DNA of 64,000 nt from Calliphora vicina (Eukaryota; Arthropoda; Insecta; Diptera; Calliphoridae), in NCBI RefSeq assembly GCF_958450345.1, contig NC_088784.1, positions 45,136,278 to 45,200,277 of the forward strand. Reading direction: 5' to 3'. The first letter of the stretch is position 1, and the number at the start of each line of letters is the position of its first letter. The notes below the pieces were generated by a model. The model did no database searches, had not been told where the DNA came from, and was given only the letters and a program-made list of their open reading frames with translations. Shown one piece after another: positions 45,360-56,800 of this stretch. The position numbers and the translations under genes were made by a program.

Positions 45360-46415
45360 CAGAGTAGCAAGCCGTAACGGCGCGACCGGCGGCTAGCCGA
45401 GCAGCCGCTAAATTTTCACGAGCCGAACCGTGAAATGAAAAAAATTAAATTATGGGCGTGGTACCTCCAATACAAAGTTAATTTTAAAAATCAAATATTT
45501 AAGAAACTATAATTTTGCATGAGCAATTCCACTGTTTGTTCAAATATTTGCGGCAAAAATGGGAGTAGTAGCCACAGAGGGCGTGGCACCTCCCATATGA
45601 TGATTATTTAAAAAATCTAACATATGGGGATACAATAAGAGATAGAATCCATACATTGATGGTAGAATATCAATTTTAATATTTAGGACAAGAATGGGCG
45701 GACTAAAATAATGGGCGTGGCACCTTTCAAACAATCTAAATACTAAAATTCATATCTATCTGTGGTCGAATTTCGGCCACCAGGCGATCCTAGTATCACT
45801 AAATACAACTAGTATTATAATACTAAAATATTATTTTTTTTTCAATTATTTTAAATTTTACCAGGCTAGTAAGAGGAATAATTATATATCCCAGGAAAAA
45901 TTTATTAGTAGTACACCCGCACCTGGGTGTATATATTACTGGAAATAATACAATATATATTTCTGGAACAAATTATAATTCCTATAACACTTTGCATTTT
46001 CTCTATTGCCGGGTATCGGAGAAAATATAAAGCAAAAATAAAAATGTTATTATTAAACAGTGAGAAATATATTTTTGAAGATGATTTCTGGATATACCGA
46101 ATGATTTTAATATTGTTTTATTTTTCAACCGTATTAATATGCAGGATTTAATATTGAATATTTCCTCTGATAAATGTCTCTAAATTTCGGTATATAACCG
46201 AATTATATATTGAAAACAATTCCGTTTTATAAAATAGTAAAAAATAGACATTGCTATATAAAAGCAATACATGCTAATTAAAAAAATGTTCATTAAAGTC
46301 GGCGCAGCCGAACAAATATTTAAGCCGGTAAAAACTCGGCGTTAAGCCGATAAGCCACCGCCGCCAACCATTTTTACCCCTTCAGCCGAAAAAAATAAGA
46401 CGGCTTGCTTCTCTG
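45360..46415. mobile_element. hAT-like element with GC-rich ends, TSD GCCAGTAT
   Basis: Ends CAGAGTAGCAAGCCGT and CGGCTTGCTTCTCTG, flanked by exact GCCAGTAT (45352-45359, 46416-46423). The termini are unusually GC-rich for this window and contain repeated AGCCG/CGGCT motifs (45371-45430, 46300-46405), possibly transposase-binding repeats. Its middle contains a GGGCGTGG-type array (45450-45760) like that at 1-1333. Confidence 0.85.
45450..45790 (+). repeat. GGGCGTGGCACCTCC-type array
   Basis: ATGGGCGTGG recurs at about 45454, 45581 and 45712 with the same neighbouring motifs as in 1-1333, so it is probably a Helitron-like insertion inside the hAT-like element. Confidence 0.5.
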
Positions 46416-47735
46416 GCCAGTATGTGGCCCCTCAAATTTGGTCACCTCGGGTCTCAAATTTTAAAAAAAAATCGCCAAAAATCAATTTATGATCCGAATG
46501 AATTGAAATTTTAAATATAAATAGTACTTGGGAAGATGTACTAAAAATACGCTATCTATATTCTATATTAGTTTAAAATACATATATTTCGATTTATTGA
46601 TTTATTTTTGCTCTATCTTTTTTTCTTTGGTATTTAGATATGGCGGGCCTACAGAAATTTTTTTTTAAAAAGTCAGCTATATTGGCTATAAAATTCTGAA
46701 TAAGATAAAAACAACTTGGTAATAGTTATGTCGTCCCTATAAAAAGTTACATGTATCCAAATTTGGAACATGTAAAACCTAAAAAAAAATAATAATATGG
46801 TGATTTTCTATGAAGAAAAATATAAAATTTGAATTAATGTAAAATTTTAACGGTTAAAGATATCATAACAAAATTTGGAACTAATATAGACTCAAATGTC
46901 CTTAAATCAATGGCATTATAATTTTTGACATTTTTTATTTTGAAATACCGAAATTCTTGAAACGGGGAAAATGTGTTCCAAAAACTAAGTTTTTTTTTAG
47001 AAAACTGCCTACTGTGACGCTATTTACCGTGTGATAGTAAAAAAACTTTGCAAGTATTTAAGAAACACATAGAGCTATACTAATGTGGGACTATTTTGAG
47101 GATCAATGCTTTGCTTTTTAAAATTTTTTACTCAAAACAAAATTTTTTTTTTTAAATTGGCCAAGTTTGGATAGGTCTGGGGTCGACTAGGTCCGCTCAA
47201 GTGAGCCAAGTTTTACTTTACACGCTTTTGCATTAGGTTCTCTTTTCGGATCATATACAAATTGTATATAGTTCCGATGAAAATTTTTTCCTACAAAAGA
47301 AAATATGTAACAACTTTTTTTGGAAAAAAACGTAAAAAATAAGGCCCATTTTACATGTTCCAAATTTGGATGCATGTAACTTTTTATAGGGACGACATAA
47401 CTGTTAGCAAGTTATTTTTATCTGAATTAAAATTTTATCACCAATATAGCTGATTTTGTAAAAAAAAATTCGACCTTCCGTTTTCCCGCCATATATAAAA
47501 AACCAAAAAAAGATCGAGCAAAATTAAGAAAAAATCAATAAACCTAAATATCTCTTCAACTAATGGAGATAACCTGCACGTGTAAGCGTATTTTTATTAG
47601 ATCTTCTCAAGTGCTATTTATATTTTAAATTTAAGCTCATTCGGATCATAAATGGATTTTTGGCGATTTTTTCAAAAAAATTGAGAGGTGTCCAAATTTG
47701 AGGGGCCACGTACTAGCCCCCATTACACGTAGGAA

Positions 47736-48002
47736 GCAGAACAACTATAAATCAACTCGAAAACACCTCAGCACCAACCATGTAAAATTTCGTAATAATA
47801 TCTCTAATAGTTCCCGAGATACCGAATTATTGCCAAAAAAAAATATGTTTCTGATCCACTGTGCGTCACAGCTTTAAATTTTTGTAAATTTTGACAAAAA
47901 AACCCTCTATCTTGAACAACGCTACTTTTCAGGAGAGACAAAAAGTTATTAAAATTCGGTATTCTACAATATTTTTTAAAAGCACCTACTTAATCTCACA
48001 TA
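47736..48002. other. Unassigned sequence with CCCTCTATCTTGAA motif
   Basis: AACCCTCTATCTTGAAC (47903) recurs in inverse as TAGAGGGTTTTG at 48731, 48793, 49863 and 49931. It may be the arm of a larger TIR element that I cannot delimit. Confidence 0.3.
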
Positions 48003-48733
48003 TGGGCAATTCCACGAGAATCGCTACCACGACTGAAAAAACAAAAACCCTTGAAACTTTTTTTACTATGTGAATGTATTTAGATCATATTACAACATTT
48101 TAAAGACAAAAATAATAGTTTAAACTGATTATATTTAATTTTTTAATATTTTAGGTATGTTTTAGGCTAAAATTGCGGCGAAAACTAGGCTCCCAATTAG
48201 CATGTAGTATGAAATGAATTTGACTCTGATTGTTTTTTTGCTATTGTCAAATTGTTTATTGAAACCAAATGTATATTTTCTATTAATTTTTTTAGTTTTT
48301 GTATACATATATTCACAAAATATATATTGTTTTATTATAAGAGAAAAATCTGTCACGTACGGTATGTCACGTAAGATATTAAATTTTATTTATTATAAAA
48401 TCATCTAAAGATTGTTTTTATTTAAATATGATGGATTGTAAAGGAAAAATATTTCGTTTAGTGTAAGAAATTAAAAGAAAACATAACGCCTCTCATGATT
48501 CGAATATTTTCGCATATTTCTACATGTACCTCAAAATGAGTTCCGTTTTATGTCACGTACGATATACCCTTATTTCGCTCAATATTTTGGACAACAATAT
48601 TTCGAAAGAACTTTTTATTATTTTAAAATATAGTACCCTCTGAATTATTATTTTTCAGATACTCTTATTTTTGCAAAATCTATTCCACTCTATAGGCGTA
48701 CAAATGTCACGTACGATGATATGGAATTGCCCA
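48003..48733. mobile_element. MITE, TGGGCAATTCCA ends, TSD TA
   Basis: Left TGGGCAATTCCACGAGAATC and right GGAATTGCCCA, with TA on each side (48001-48002, 48734-48735). Repeated GTCACGTACG/GTCACGTAAG motifs inside (48353, 48367, 48554, 48707). 731 bp, non-coding. Confidence 0.65.
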
Positions 48734-49309
48734 TATGGTAGAGGGTTTTGCTTTTCAAAAATATTCAATGTGTATGTATGAAATGATCAGATAGAGGGTT
48801 TTGCACTTAATAAAAATTGATTGTTTTGAATACATTTATGCCATCTGTCAGTTTTTAACGTGATTTATTCATGATTACTTGATTTACTTAAGATAGCCTA
48901 ATAACACAATATTAAACAAAAAATTATAGAAAAAATGTTACAGATTTTTATAAAAATAGAAAACCCATTTTAATTTTTTAATTCATCTATATATTGCATA
49001 TTTTACTTGTATTAATAAATTTGTAAATATATGCAAAAAAATTTATAAGCAAAAAACTGAAGTCTGGCAAAATAAAACATCAAATTAATAATCGGACATG
49101 TGGGAACTACTGTGCTTATGTGTAGTTTTATGACGGAATTCCCCGAACAAATTTGGTTGGAAATTAACTGGAATTGTAAAAATCTTTATAGGAAGTTTTT
49201 TACAAAAGAAAATTTTTAAATCTGTGGCAAGAGTTTCGAATAAAGGCGATATGTTAGATAAATTAGAGAGTTGATAATAAAGTAGAAAAATTTGGCATTA
49301 CAGAAGACT
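48734..49309. other. Unassigned A/T-rich sequence upstream of the transposase relic
   Basis: Probably degraded element sequence belonging to the relic that follows; no motif is recognised. Confidence 0.3.
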
Positions 49310-49640
49310 TTAAATTCTTCCAAGGCAGTGATCCCAAGCAAAACGCGCATACCACACGGGTTTGGTTGCTGTATAATTATCCCCATGTTATGAAAACTCC
49401 AACCAGTCTCCAGACATCAACGTTATAGAGAATTTATGGACTTATTTGGTAAATAAACTAAAGTCTTGGACAATTTCAAACATCACTCAGATAAAGATTG
49501 CTCTAAAGGAAGATATATATCCAGCTTACTGCATATTGATCCAGCTTACTGCAATAAAATCGTGGAATCAATTCCAAAACGATCAGAAGCTGTCCGTAAG
49601 AGCAGTATTAGATTGACCAAAAATTTAAATTTCTAAAAGT
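49310..49640 (+). pseudogene. Tc1/mariner transposase C-terminal relic
   Basis: FFQGSDPKQNAHTTR corresponds to the usual QQDNDPKHTS region, with the catalytic Asp kept only in the SDPK form. After a frameshift come SPDINVIENLWTYLVNKLK, containing the catalytic Glu, and then IVESIPKRSEAV near the C-terminus. A 20-bp sequence, ATATTGATCCAGCTTACTGC, duplicates ATCCAGCTTACTGC (49507, 49529). The N-terminal two thirds and the TIRs are not recognisable. Confidence 0.8.
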
Positions 49641-50034
49641 GTCCGTTTATTAATTTGATCCAACTTTTTAACTCTAACTTTTTAATTTTGTTGTTGTTTC
49701 TCTTAGAATTGAGATTTTTTTGCAAGTATTATTAACAATTTTATTAGCCAAAAATTAGTAAATGAATTGCCTTAATATTTTTTTTAGTTTGATGGAAAAA
49801 TCTTGTGTATTTACTCAAAATTATTATTACTCGTTGTTGTCCGGTTTTTAATTTGAGCCACTGTAGAGGGTTTTGCATTCAGAAAAATTCATACCATATA
49901 GGTATGAGGGCTGTTTTACTGAATCAAAGATAGAGGGTTTTGAATATAGGCCCTCGATATGTAAAAGACTCTCAAGATTAAAGAAACAGGTTATATTTAA
50001 TTTTTAATCTAGTACGAAACTGTCGTAAGCCTAA

Positions 50035-50457
50035 AGTGCCCTGGAGACGATCAAATAAACACATCAATCACATAGTTGTGTGCGTGCAGTCGTTCTTTTT
50101 CAGCTACACGTAATCGTTGTCGGCAATGATTGATGAAAATCAAAAAGTTTTTATTTTTTTATTTGACGACTGATTATTTGATCGTCTCCTGTTGTGATTG
50201 ACAATCAAATTTCATTTGTTTTGCGTTTGCCGTCATGTGAAGTGCACGGGTGACAAAAATATTCATATTTTGTGTTTTACGACTGTGATTAACAAAAAAA
50301 AAAGTTTCATTGAAATTTTTGGTAATATTGGAAAAGTGCGTCAAAATACAAATGGTGATTGACGAATTTATTTGTACGTCTCCTTTAAAGTTACAAACAT
50401 ACGACACTCATACATATGCACTGATTGACGGGATTATTTGATCGTCTCCAGGGCACT
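50035..50457. mobile_element. PIF/Harbinger-like MITE beside the PRADC1 exon 2 donor, TSD TAA
   Basis: Ends AGTGCCCTGGAGACGATCAA and its inverse TTGATCGTCTCCAGGGCACT, flanked by TAA (50032-50034, 50458-50460). An internal copy of the end motif (TTATTTGATCGTCTCC) lies at 50174. 423 bp, non-coding. Its right edge is about 83 bp downstream of the exon 2 splice donor. Confidence 0.85.
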
Positions 50458-50543
50458 TAAAACACTTTTTGTTTTAAAATCTAAATTTTCACGTTTGCAC
50501 ACTAAAGCTTACGATATGTAAAACGACATGATTTTAAACTTAC

Positions 50544-50796
50544 CCGCGATCAATTAGTGCAACATTGCCGCGTACAGCATGATTATTTTCTAGTTTTTTA
50601 CAACCATTAGATGGTATTGTAGGTACTAATGCAACTTCCTCCAATTGTTTCGAAAATGAAGTTCCGAAATTCTTAGCTGGTCGTAACCTATACGTGTACT
50701 CTAAAGAATACGGGTCTGTTATTTCGAAGAATACGTCTCCAGCAATTATATCTTGAGTGGTTACGATATTATTTAAAGGCGGATGATGTCCTTCCC
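50544..50796 (-). CDS. PRADC1: PRADC1 homologue, exon 2 (first half of PA domain)
   Basis: Second coding exon, 253 nt, residues about 27-111. It starts after the GATAG acceptor and ends CGCGG before a strong GTAAGT donor at 50543. Visible PRADC1-type blocks are DVFFEITDPYSLEYTYRLRP, AKNFGTSF, an IPSNGCKKLENN segment corresponding to the family's PPEACGELSNG, and RGNVALIDRG, the classic protease-associated (PA) domain strand. The phase-2 end (GG) joins a G at the start of exon 3 to make the Gly of IDRG-QCSFL. PA domains are non-catalytic modules usually found beside proteases or sorting receptors; here the domain is essentially the whole mature protein. No frameshift or stop is seen. The next exon lies 36.6 kb downstream. 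Confidence 0.93.
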
Positions 50797-50896
50797 CTAT
50801 CAAAATTATATTCATAAGTTATTTTTTCTATAAATACATGATGCAAACAAATTTAGATATATAAATTACTTGGTTTAGATGAATGTTTATTGTTAC

Positions 50897-50975
50897 CTAA
50901 AAACCCAAATACAAGTTGTATCAACGTTATTAATATTATAAACCAAATGATGTGCTGGACGTATGTTTTTTCCAT
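50897..50975 (-). CDS. PRADC1: PRADC1 homologue, exon 1 (signal peptide)
   Basis: First coding exon of a homologue of PRADC1 (protease-associated domain-containing protein 1), a small secreted glycoprotein. It encodes 26 residues plus one base. The start is MEKTYVQHIIWF, followed by a hydrophobic stretch (WFIILITLIQLVFGFL) that looks like a signal peptide, so the product should enter the secretory pathway. The ATG at 50975 sits in CGAAGCAATGG. The exon ends TTAG and is followed by a GTAACA donor; intron 1 is only 100 bp (50797-50896) and ends GATAG. The reading phase matches exon 2 exactly, giving ..FGFLGEGHHPPL. An in-frame ATG exists in intron 1 (50815) but would lose the signal peptide. 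The family assignment rests mainly on exons 2 and 3; this start is inferred from the splice signals and the signal peptide. Confidence 0.85.
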
Positions 50976-51224
50976 TGCTTCGACATCAATAGGAAAGCAT
51001 TAAAAATGAAGCATTATCACAGATAAAGTTCAATAGAAATATCTCTATATATTACAAAAGCTAATTCAATGTTAAAAAAAAATATAAATCAGCTGATATG
51101 TCTTCCCCATATTTTGATAACGTCTGCAAAGTCAACGACGAAAATCTGTGTTATCAACTTATTAATTTTAAAAAGCACTGTCGCACTCCGGAATAAAAAC
51201 GCATATTTGAAGTAAAAAAAAACA
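50976..51224 (-). promoter_or_regulatory. Presumed PRADC1 5' UTR and promoter region
   Basis: This is the only unique-looking sequence between the PRADC1 ATG and the terminal repeat of the 7.2-kb foldback element. On the minus strand it contains an A/T-rich ATATATAGAG stretch near 51055 that could be a weak TATA-like element. No transcription start can be fixed. Any promoter must lie in these 250 bp or overlap the foldback element. Confidence 0.35.
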
Positions 51225-51342
51225 CGCCCGTGAACAAAACAACACGGAAAAAACAAACCGGAAACAGCTGATTGTTTTTGTTGCTGTAGATGTTTTTATT
51301 TGTTTTGGTGTGGTGAATATAAAAAATAAAATTTGTTATTGT

Positions 51343-51581
51343 AATCAAAGTAAATTAATAAAGTAGCGACAGTACTACAACAAATACAACATTTACAAAA
51401 ACCACAAGCAATTTTGTTTTTGGTTTAAGGTCTGAGCTGTCAAAGTTGCCTGTTGTTGTTTTTGCTTTTGGGCTTGTTGTATTTTTCGCCACAACAACCA
51501 CAAGTGAATTGACAGATTAGACCAAAGTAAAAAAAATAGTCAGCTGTTCTACTGAGTCTACTTTATTAATTTACTTTGATT
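51343..51581. mobile_element. 239-bp MITE nested in the foldback's left arm
   Basis: Ends AATCAAAGTAAATTAATAAA and its inverse (24-bp TIR). The right arm of the foldback lacks this segment (TATTGTCATACTTTG), confirming insertion. Flanked by TGT or GT on both sides. Non-coding. Confidence 0.75.
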
Positions 51582-51699
51582 GTAATACTTTGTTAAAATG
51601 TCAAAATGAAGTTTGTTACACATGAACAAACCGCAACATAACCTTAAAATAAAATAATCATAAAAAATTTTAATAACTTTGATATATACATAAAAAAAT

Positions 51700-53600
51700 T
51701 GCCAAATTTATACAAGACGATGGGCATCATATCGGGAAACAGAAATGATAAGTGGACACTCATAGCAATCGAATGGCATACTAACTTATTTTAGAAAAAC
51801 TTAAACGTAGGGCGCAGGCCCATTCAAACTTTGATGCCATGAAAAAATGTTTTAAATTGGAAAAAATATTGCTACAATTATATAAGGCCATGGGCATCAT
51901 ATCTGGGAACGGGAACGATAAGTGGACACCCATAGGAATCGAATGGCATACTAAGAATGTTTGCAAAAACTTGAACTTGGGGGGTAGGTCCATTCAAACA
52001 TTGATGTCATGAACATTTTTCATGAAAAATTTAAAATTAGAAAATATATTGCCACAATTATACAAGGCGTTGGGCATCATATCTGGGAACGGACACGATA
52101 AGGAGACACCCGTAGAAATCTAACGGCATACAGAGAATGTTTGGAAAAACTTGAACGTAGGGGGTAGGTCCATTCAAACTTTGATGTCATAAACATTTTT
52201 CATAAAAAATTTTAAATTAGAAAATAAATTGCCACAATTATACAAGGCGTTGGGCATCATATCTGGGAACGGGCATGATAAGCGGACACTCATAGGAATC
52301 TAATGGCATACAAAGAATGTTTGGAAAAACTTGAACGTAGGGAGTAGGCCCATTCAAACTTTGATGTCATAAAAATTTTTCATAAAAAATTTTAAATTAG
52401 AAAAAAAATTGCCACAATTATACAAGGCGTTGGGCATCATATCTGGGAACGGGCACGATAAGTGGACACTCATAGGAATCGAATGGCATACAGAGAATGT
52501 TTACTTGAACGTGGGGGGTAGGACCATTCAAATATTGATGTCATGAACAAATTTTTCATGAAAAATTTAAAATTAGAAAATATATTGCCACAATTATACA
52601 AGGCGTTGGGCATCATATCTGGGAACGGGCACGATAAGTGGACACTCATAGGAATCGAATGGCATACAAAGAATGTTTGGAAAGACTTGAACGTGGGGGG
52701 TAGGTCCATTCAAACTTTGATGTCATAAACATTTTTCATAAAAAATTTCAAATTAGAAAATAAATTGCCACAATTATACAAGGCGTTGGGCATCATATCT
52801 GGGAACGGGCATGATAAGTGGACACTCATAGGAATCTAATGGCATACAAATAATGTTTGGAAAAACTTGAACGTAGGAAGTAGGCCCATTCAAACTTTGA
52901 TATCATAAATATTTTTCATGAAAAATTTAAAATATTTGTCATGAACAAATTTTTCATGAAAAATTTAAAATTAGAAAATATATTGCCACAATTATACAAG
53001 GCGTTGGGCATCATATCTGGGAACGGGCACGATAAGTGGACACTCATAGGAATCGAATGGCATACAAAGAATGTTTGGAGAAACTTGAACGTGGGGGGTA
53101 GGTCCATTCAAACTTTGATGTCATAAACATTTTTCATAAAAAATTTAAAATTAGAAAATATATTGCCACAATTATACAAGGCGTTGGGCATCATATCTGG
53201 GAAAGGGCACGATAAGTGGACACTGATAGGAATCGAATGGCATATAAGGAATGTTTGGAAAAACTTGAACGTGGGGGTAGGTCCATTCAAACATTAATGT
53301 CATGAAAAAATTTTTCATGAAAAATTTAAAATTTTAAAAAAATTGCCACAATTATATAAGGCGTTGGGCATCATATCTGGGAAGGGGCACGATAAGTGGA
53401 CACCCATAGGAATCGAATGGCATATAAAGAATGTTTGGAAAAACTTGAACGTAGGGAGTAGGCCCATTCAAACTTTGATGTCATAATCATTTTTCATGAA
53501 AAATTTTAAATTAGAAAAAATAATTGCCACAATTATACAAAGCGTTGGGCATCACATCTGGGAACGGGGTCGATAAGTGGACACTTGTAGGAATCGAATG
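51700..53600 (+). repeat. 180-bp tandem repeat array, left arm (about 11 units)
   Basis: GGCATCATATCTGGGAACGG recurs near 51723, 51892, 52070, 52250, 52430, 52608, 52788, 53008, 53188, 53368 and 53548, usually 178-180 bp apart. One 220-bp step near 52900 contains a duplicated TTTTTCATGAAAAATTTAAA. Confidence 0.92.
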
Positions 53601-53890
53601 GCATAATAACTTCTGTTGCATTCATTTATTAATTTGATTAATTCATTTATTAAAATTCAATCTTTTACGAAAAATTATCAATGTTTGTTTTACAAGAAAC
53701 ATGAAGATAGAGATGTAAAATCAAGTAACTATTCAAGTACCAAGTACTTACATACGATTACTATTAATCTGAATACTTACTTGATTGTACATCTCTATCT
53801 TCATGTTTCTTGTAAAACACACATTGATAATTTTTCTTAAAAGATTGAATTTTAATACATGAATTAATCAAATTAATAAATGAATGCAAC
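53600..53890. repeat. Palindromic centre of the foldback element
   Basis: TTCTGTTGCATTCATTTATT at the left and its inverse at the right; the arms meet near 53740 around ACTTACATACGATTAC. The sequence is unique to the centre and unlike the 180-bp monomer. Confidence 0.85.
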
Positions 53891-56800
53891 AGAAGTTATT
53901 ATGCCATTCGATTCCTACAAGTGTCCACTTATCGTGCACGTTCCCAGATATGATGCCCAACGCCTTGTATAATTGTGGCAATTTATTTTCTAATTTAAAA
54001 TTTTTTATGAAAAATGTTTATGACATCAAAGTTTGAATGGCCTACTTCCTACGATCAAGTTTTTCTAAACATTCTTTCTACGCATTCGATTCCTATGAGT
54101 GTCCACTTATCGTGCCCGTTCCCAGATATGATGCCCAACGCCTTGTATAATTGTGGCAATTTTTTTCTAATTTTCAATTTTTTATGAAAAATGTTTATGA
54201 CATCAAAGTTTGAATGGACCTACCCCCAGGTTCAAGTTTTTCCAAACATTCTTTGTATGCCATTAGATTCCTATGAGTGTCCGCTTATCGTGCCCGTTCC
54301 CAGATATGATGCCAAACGCCTTGTATAATTGTGGCAATTTTTTTTCTAATTTTAAATTTCTTATGAAAAATGTTTATGACATCAAAGTTTGAATGGACCT
54401 ACCCCCCAGGTTAAAGTTTTTACAAACATTCTTTGTATGCCATTAGATTCCTACGAGTGTCCGCTTATGGTGCCCGTCCCCAGATATGATGCTCAACGCC
54501 TTGTATAATTGTGGCAATTTTTTTTCTAATTTTAAATTTCTTATGAAAAATGTTTATGACATCAAAGTTTGCATGGGCCTACTCTAGGGTTGCCAGCCGG
54601 GCTGGACTTGGCTGGATTGTCCAGCTTTTTTGATGCCTGTCCAGTTTCAAGCTAAAATTGAATTTGTCCAGCTAAATAGAAATTTTGGACAATAATATCC
54701 ATAAATGAAAATGTACTTACTACTAATTAGTACACAGTATTAACATATGCAAAAACGTGTATGTATTTTTTTAGAGAAAGGAACAATATAAATGCCAAAA
54801 AGTTTTATGGGAATAAGAATGTAAAGAATTTTTATATTTTATGCAAAACATAATGCAGGACTTTAAAACTCTTAAGAATGACTCTTGTACAGTTTTAGAA
54901 TTGCACGTTATGATGGCCGTACTTACGAATAGCCTCAAATGTGGAATACATAACACATTTTTTGGCACCAAAGTTAACAGAATTAGAAGACTTTTTAAAA
55001 ACAGCAGTTAGCTATTAAGAAAATCGTTACGACTTTGGTGATGTCTCCTCTTTTTTAAAAAGTAGCATTTTTAAATTTATAAAATGCCCTATTTCTTGGG
55101 AAGATTTACAAAAAGCAAATATCTGATAGAGATTCGTGAAGCTCATAAACAAATACCAAGGGATTTGTCAAATGATATGGTTCTATTTTTTTTTTACCAA
55201 AGGTGAAAAAAATTAATCCGAGAATTTTAGAAAAGTTGTATGTTTCGTAATTTAAATACCAGTAAGCAACGCTTTTTGTGAGTTTTTCCTATTTTAAACA
55301 ATCTCTATACTAAAGAAAGAAACCGAATATCATTGGACCTGGTTAGAGCTGAAATATTGATACGAACAAATTTAGAGGAATCTTGTACAGATTTTCAAAA
55401 TTGTTTACAAATCTCTAAAGGTTTGGAATTGGTCAAATCCGTAAGCTAAAAAACGAAATAAAGTTGGCAGGGTTTTATTGAATTTATTACTTTTAATTCT
55501 TTCGATTTAGCAATCGATATTGTGCCATCGATTATTCTATAGTTTTTGGCATGAGCCCAATTTCAGAAAAATTAAAAAAATGACCTTTTCTCAACTTTTA
55601 TTCTTTAAGGTTTTTTTAGTAGGTAAATAAAACCTTAAACTTGTAAAGCGAATAAGTAAGGACATACAAATACCGTTTTCAAAGATTTTTAAACACCCTC
55701 AAAATTTTGAGTTATTTTTGGACCGATTTCAAAATTTTAAAAAAGTTACGGAAATCAAAGAATTAGCCTTTCATAATATGTTTAAATAAAATTCGGACAA
55801 AAACTGACGAGTTACTGTTCTTTATGTTGACGAACATACTGAAAACGGTTTTTTTGAATAACTTCTGAATTTGACGTTGTTTCTGAAATTTTTTATTAAT
55901 ATTTTGATTACAATGCATAAAAATATATTTTAATAAAAATTATTTTAACATTTTCACAGTAATTTTTTAATGTCCAGTTTTTTATTGATTTGTCCAGCTT
56001 TTTAAACCCCAATGTCCAGCTTTTTACGAATCTGAATCTGGCATCCCTAGCCTACTCCCTACGATCAAGTTTTTCTAAACATTCTTTCTATGCCATTCGA
56101 TTCCTATGAGTGTCCACTTATCATGACCGTTCCCAGATATGATCCCCAACGCCTTGTATAATTGTGGCAATTTTTTTTCTAATTTTAAATTTTTTATGAA
56201 AAATGTTTATGACATCAAAGTTTGAATGGGCCTACTCCCTACGATCAAGTTTTTCTAAACATTCCTTCTATGCCATTAGATTCCTATGAGTGTCCGCTTA
56301 TTGCGCCCGTTCCCAGATGTGATGCCCAACGCCTTGTATAATTGTGGCAATTTTTTTTCTAATGTAAAATTTTTTATGAAATATGTTTATGACATCAAAG
56401 TTTGCATGGGCCTACTCCCTACGATCAAGTTTTTCTAAACATTCTTTCTATGCCATTCGATTCCTATGAGTGTCCACTTATCGTGCCCGTTCCCAGATAT
56501 GATGCCCAACGCCTTGTATAATTGTGGCAATATATTTTCTAATTTTAAATTTTTTATGAAAAATGTTTATGACATCAATGTTTGAATGGACCTACCCCCC
56601 AAGTTCAAGTTTTTCTAAACATTCTTTCTATGCCATTCGATTCCTATGAGTGTCCACTTATCGTGCCCGTTCCCAGATATGATGCCCAATGCCTTGTATA
56701 ATTGTGGCAATATATTTTCTAATTTAAAATTTTTCATGAAAAATTTTTTCATGACATCAATGTTTGAATGGACCTACCCCCAAGTTCAAGTCTTTCCAAA

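Larger units (their letters stand above)
45344..47735. mobile_element. Palindromic TIR element, GTAATGGGGGCC ends, split by a hAT-like element
   Basis: The left end GTAATGGGGGCCAGTAT, interrupted by a nested element, continues at 46424 with GTGGCCCCTCAAATTTGG; the right end CCAAATTTGAGGGGCCACGT..GCCCCCATTAC is its inverse. Interior arms pair throughout: GTCGTCCCTATAAAAAGTTA near 46732 with TAACTTTTTATAGGGACGAC near 47375. The loop is about 46985-47130. No frame; target duplication not identified. Confidence 0.65.
13957..50543 (-). other. PRADC1: PRADC1 intron 2, 36.6 kb, filled with transposons
   Basis: The donor GTAAGT (50543 downward) and acceptor TTTCAG (up to 13957) join in phase 2 and restore the conserved VALIDRG/QCSFL junction. 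The interval contains at least twenty recognisable mobile elements on both strands, several nested two or three deep, and no other host exon I can support. The small flanking intron (100 bp) shows that the size is due to insertions. Cis-splicing across the interval is inferred from sequence; trans-splicing or misassembly is not formally excluded. Confidence 0.85.
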
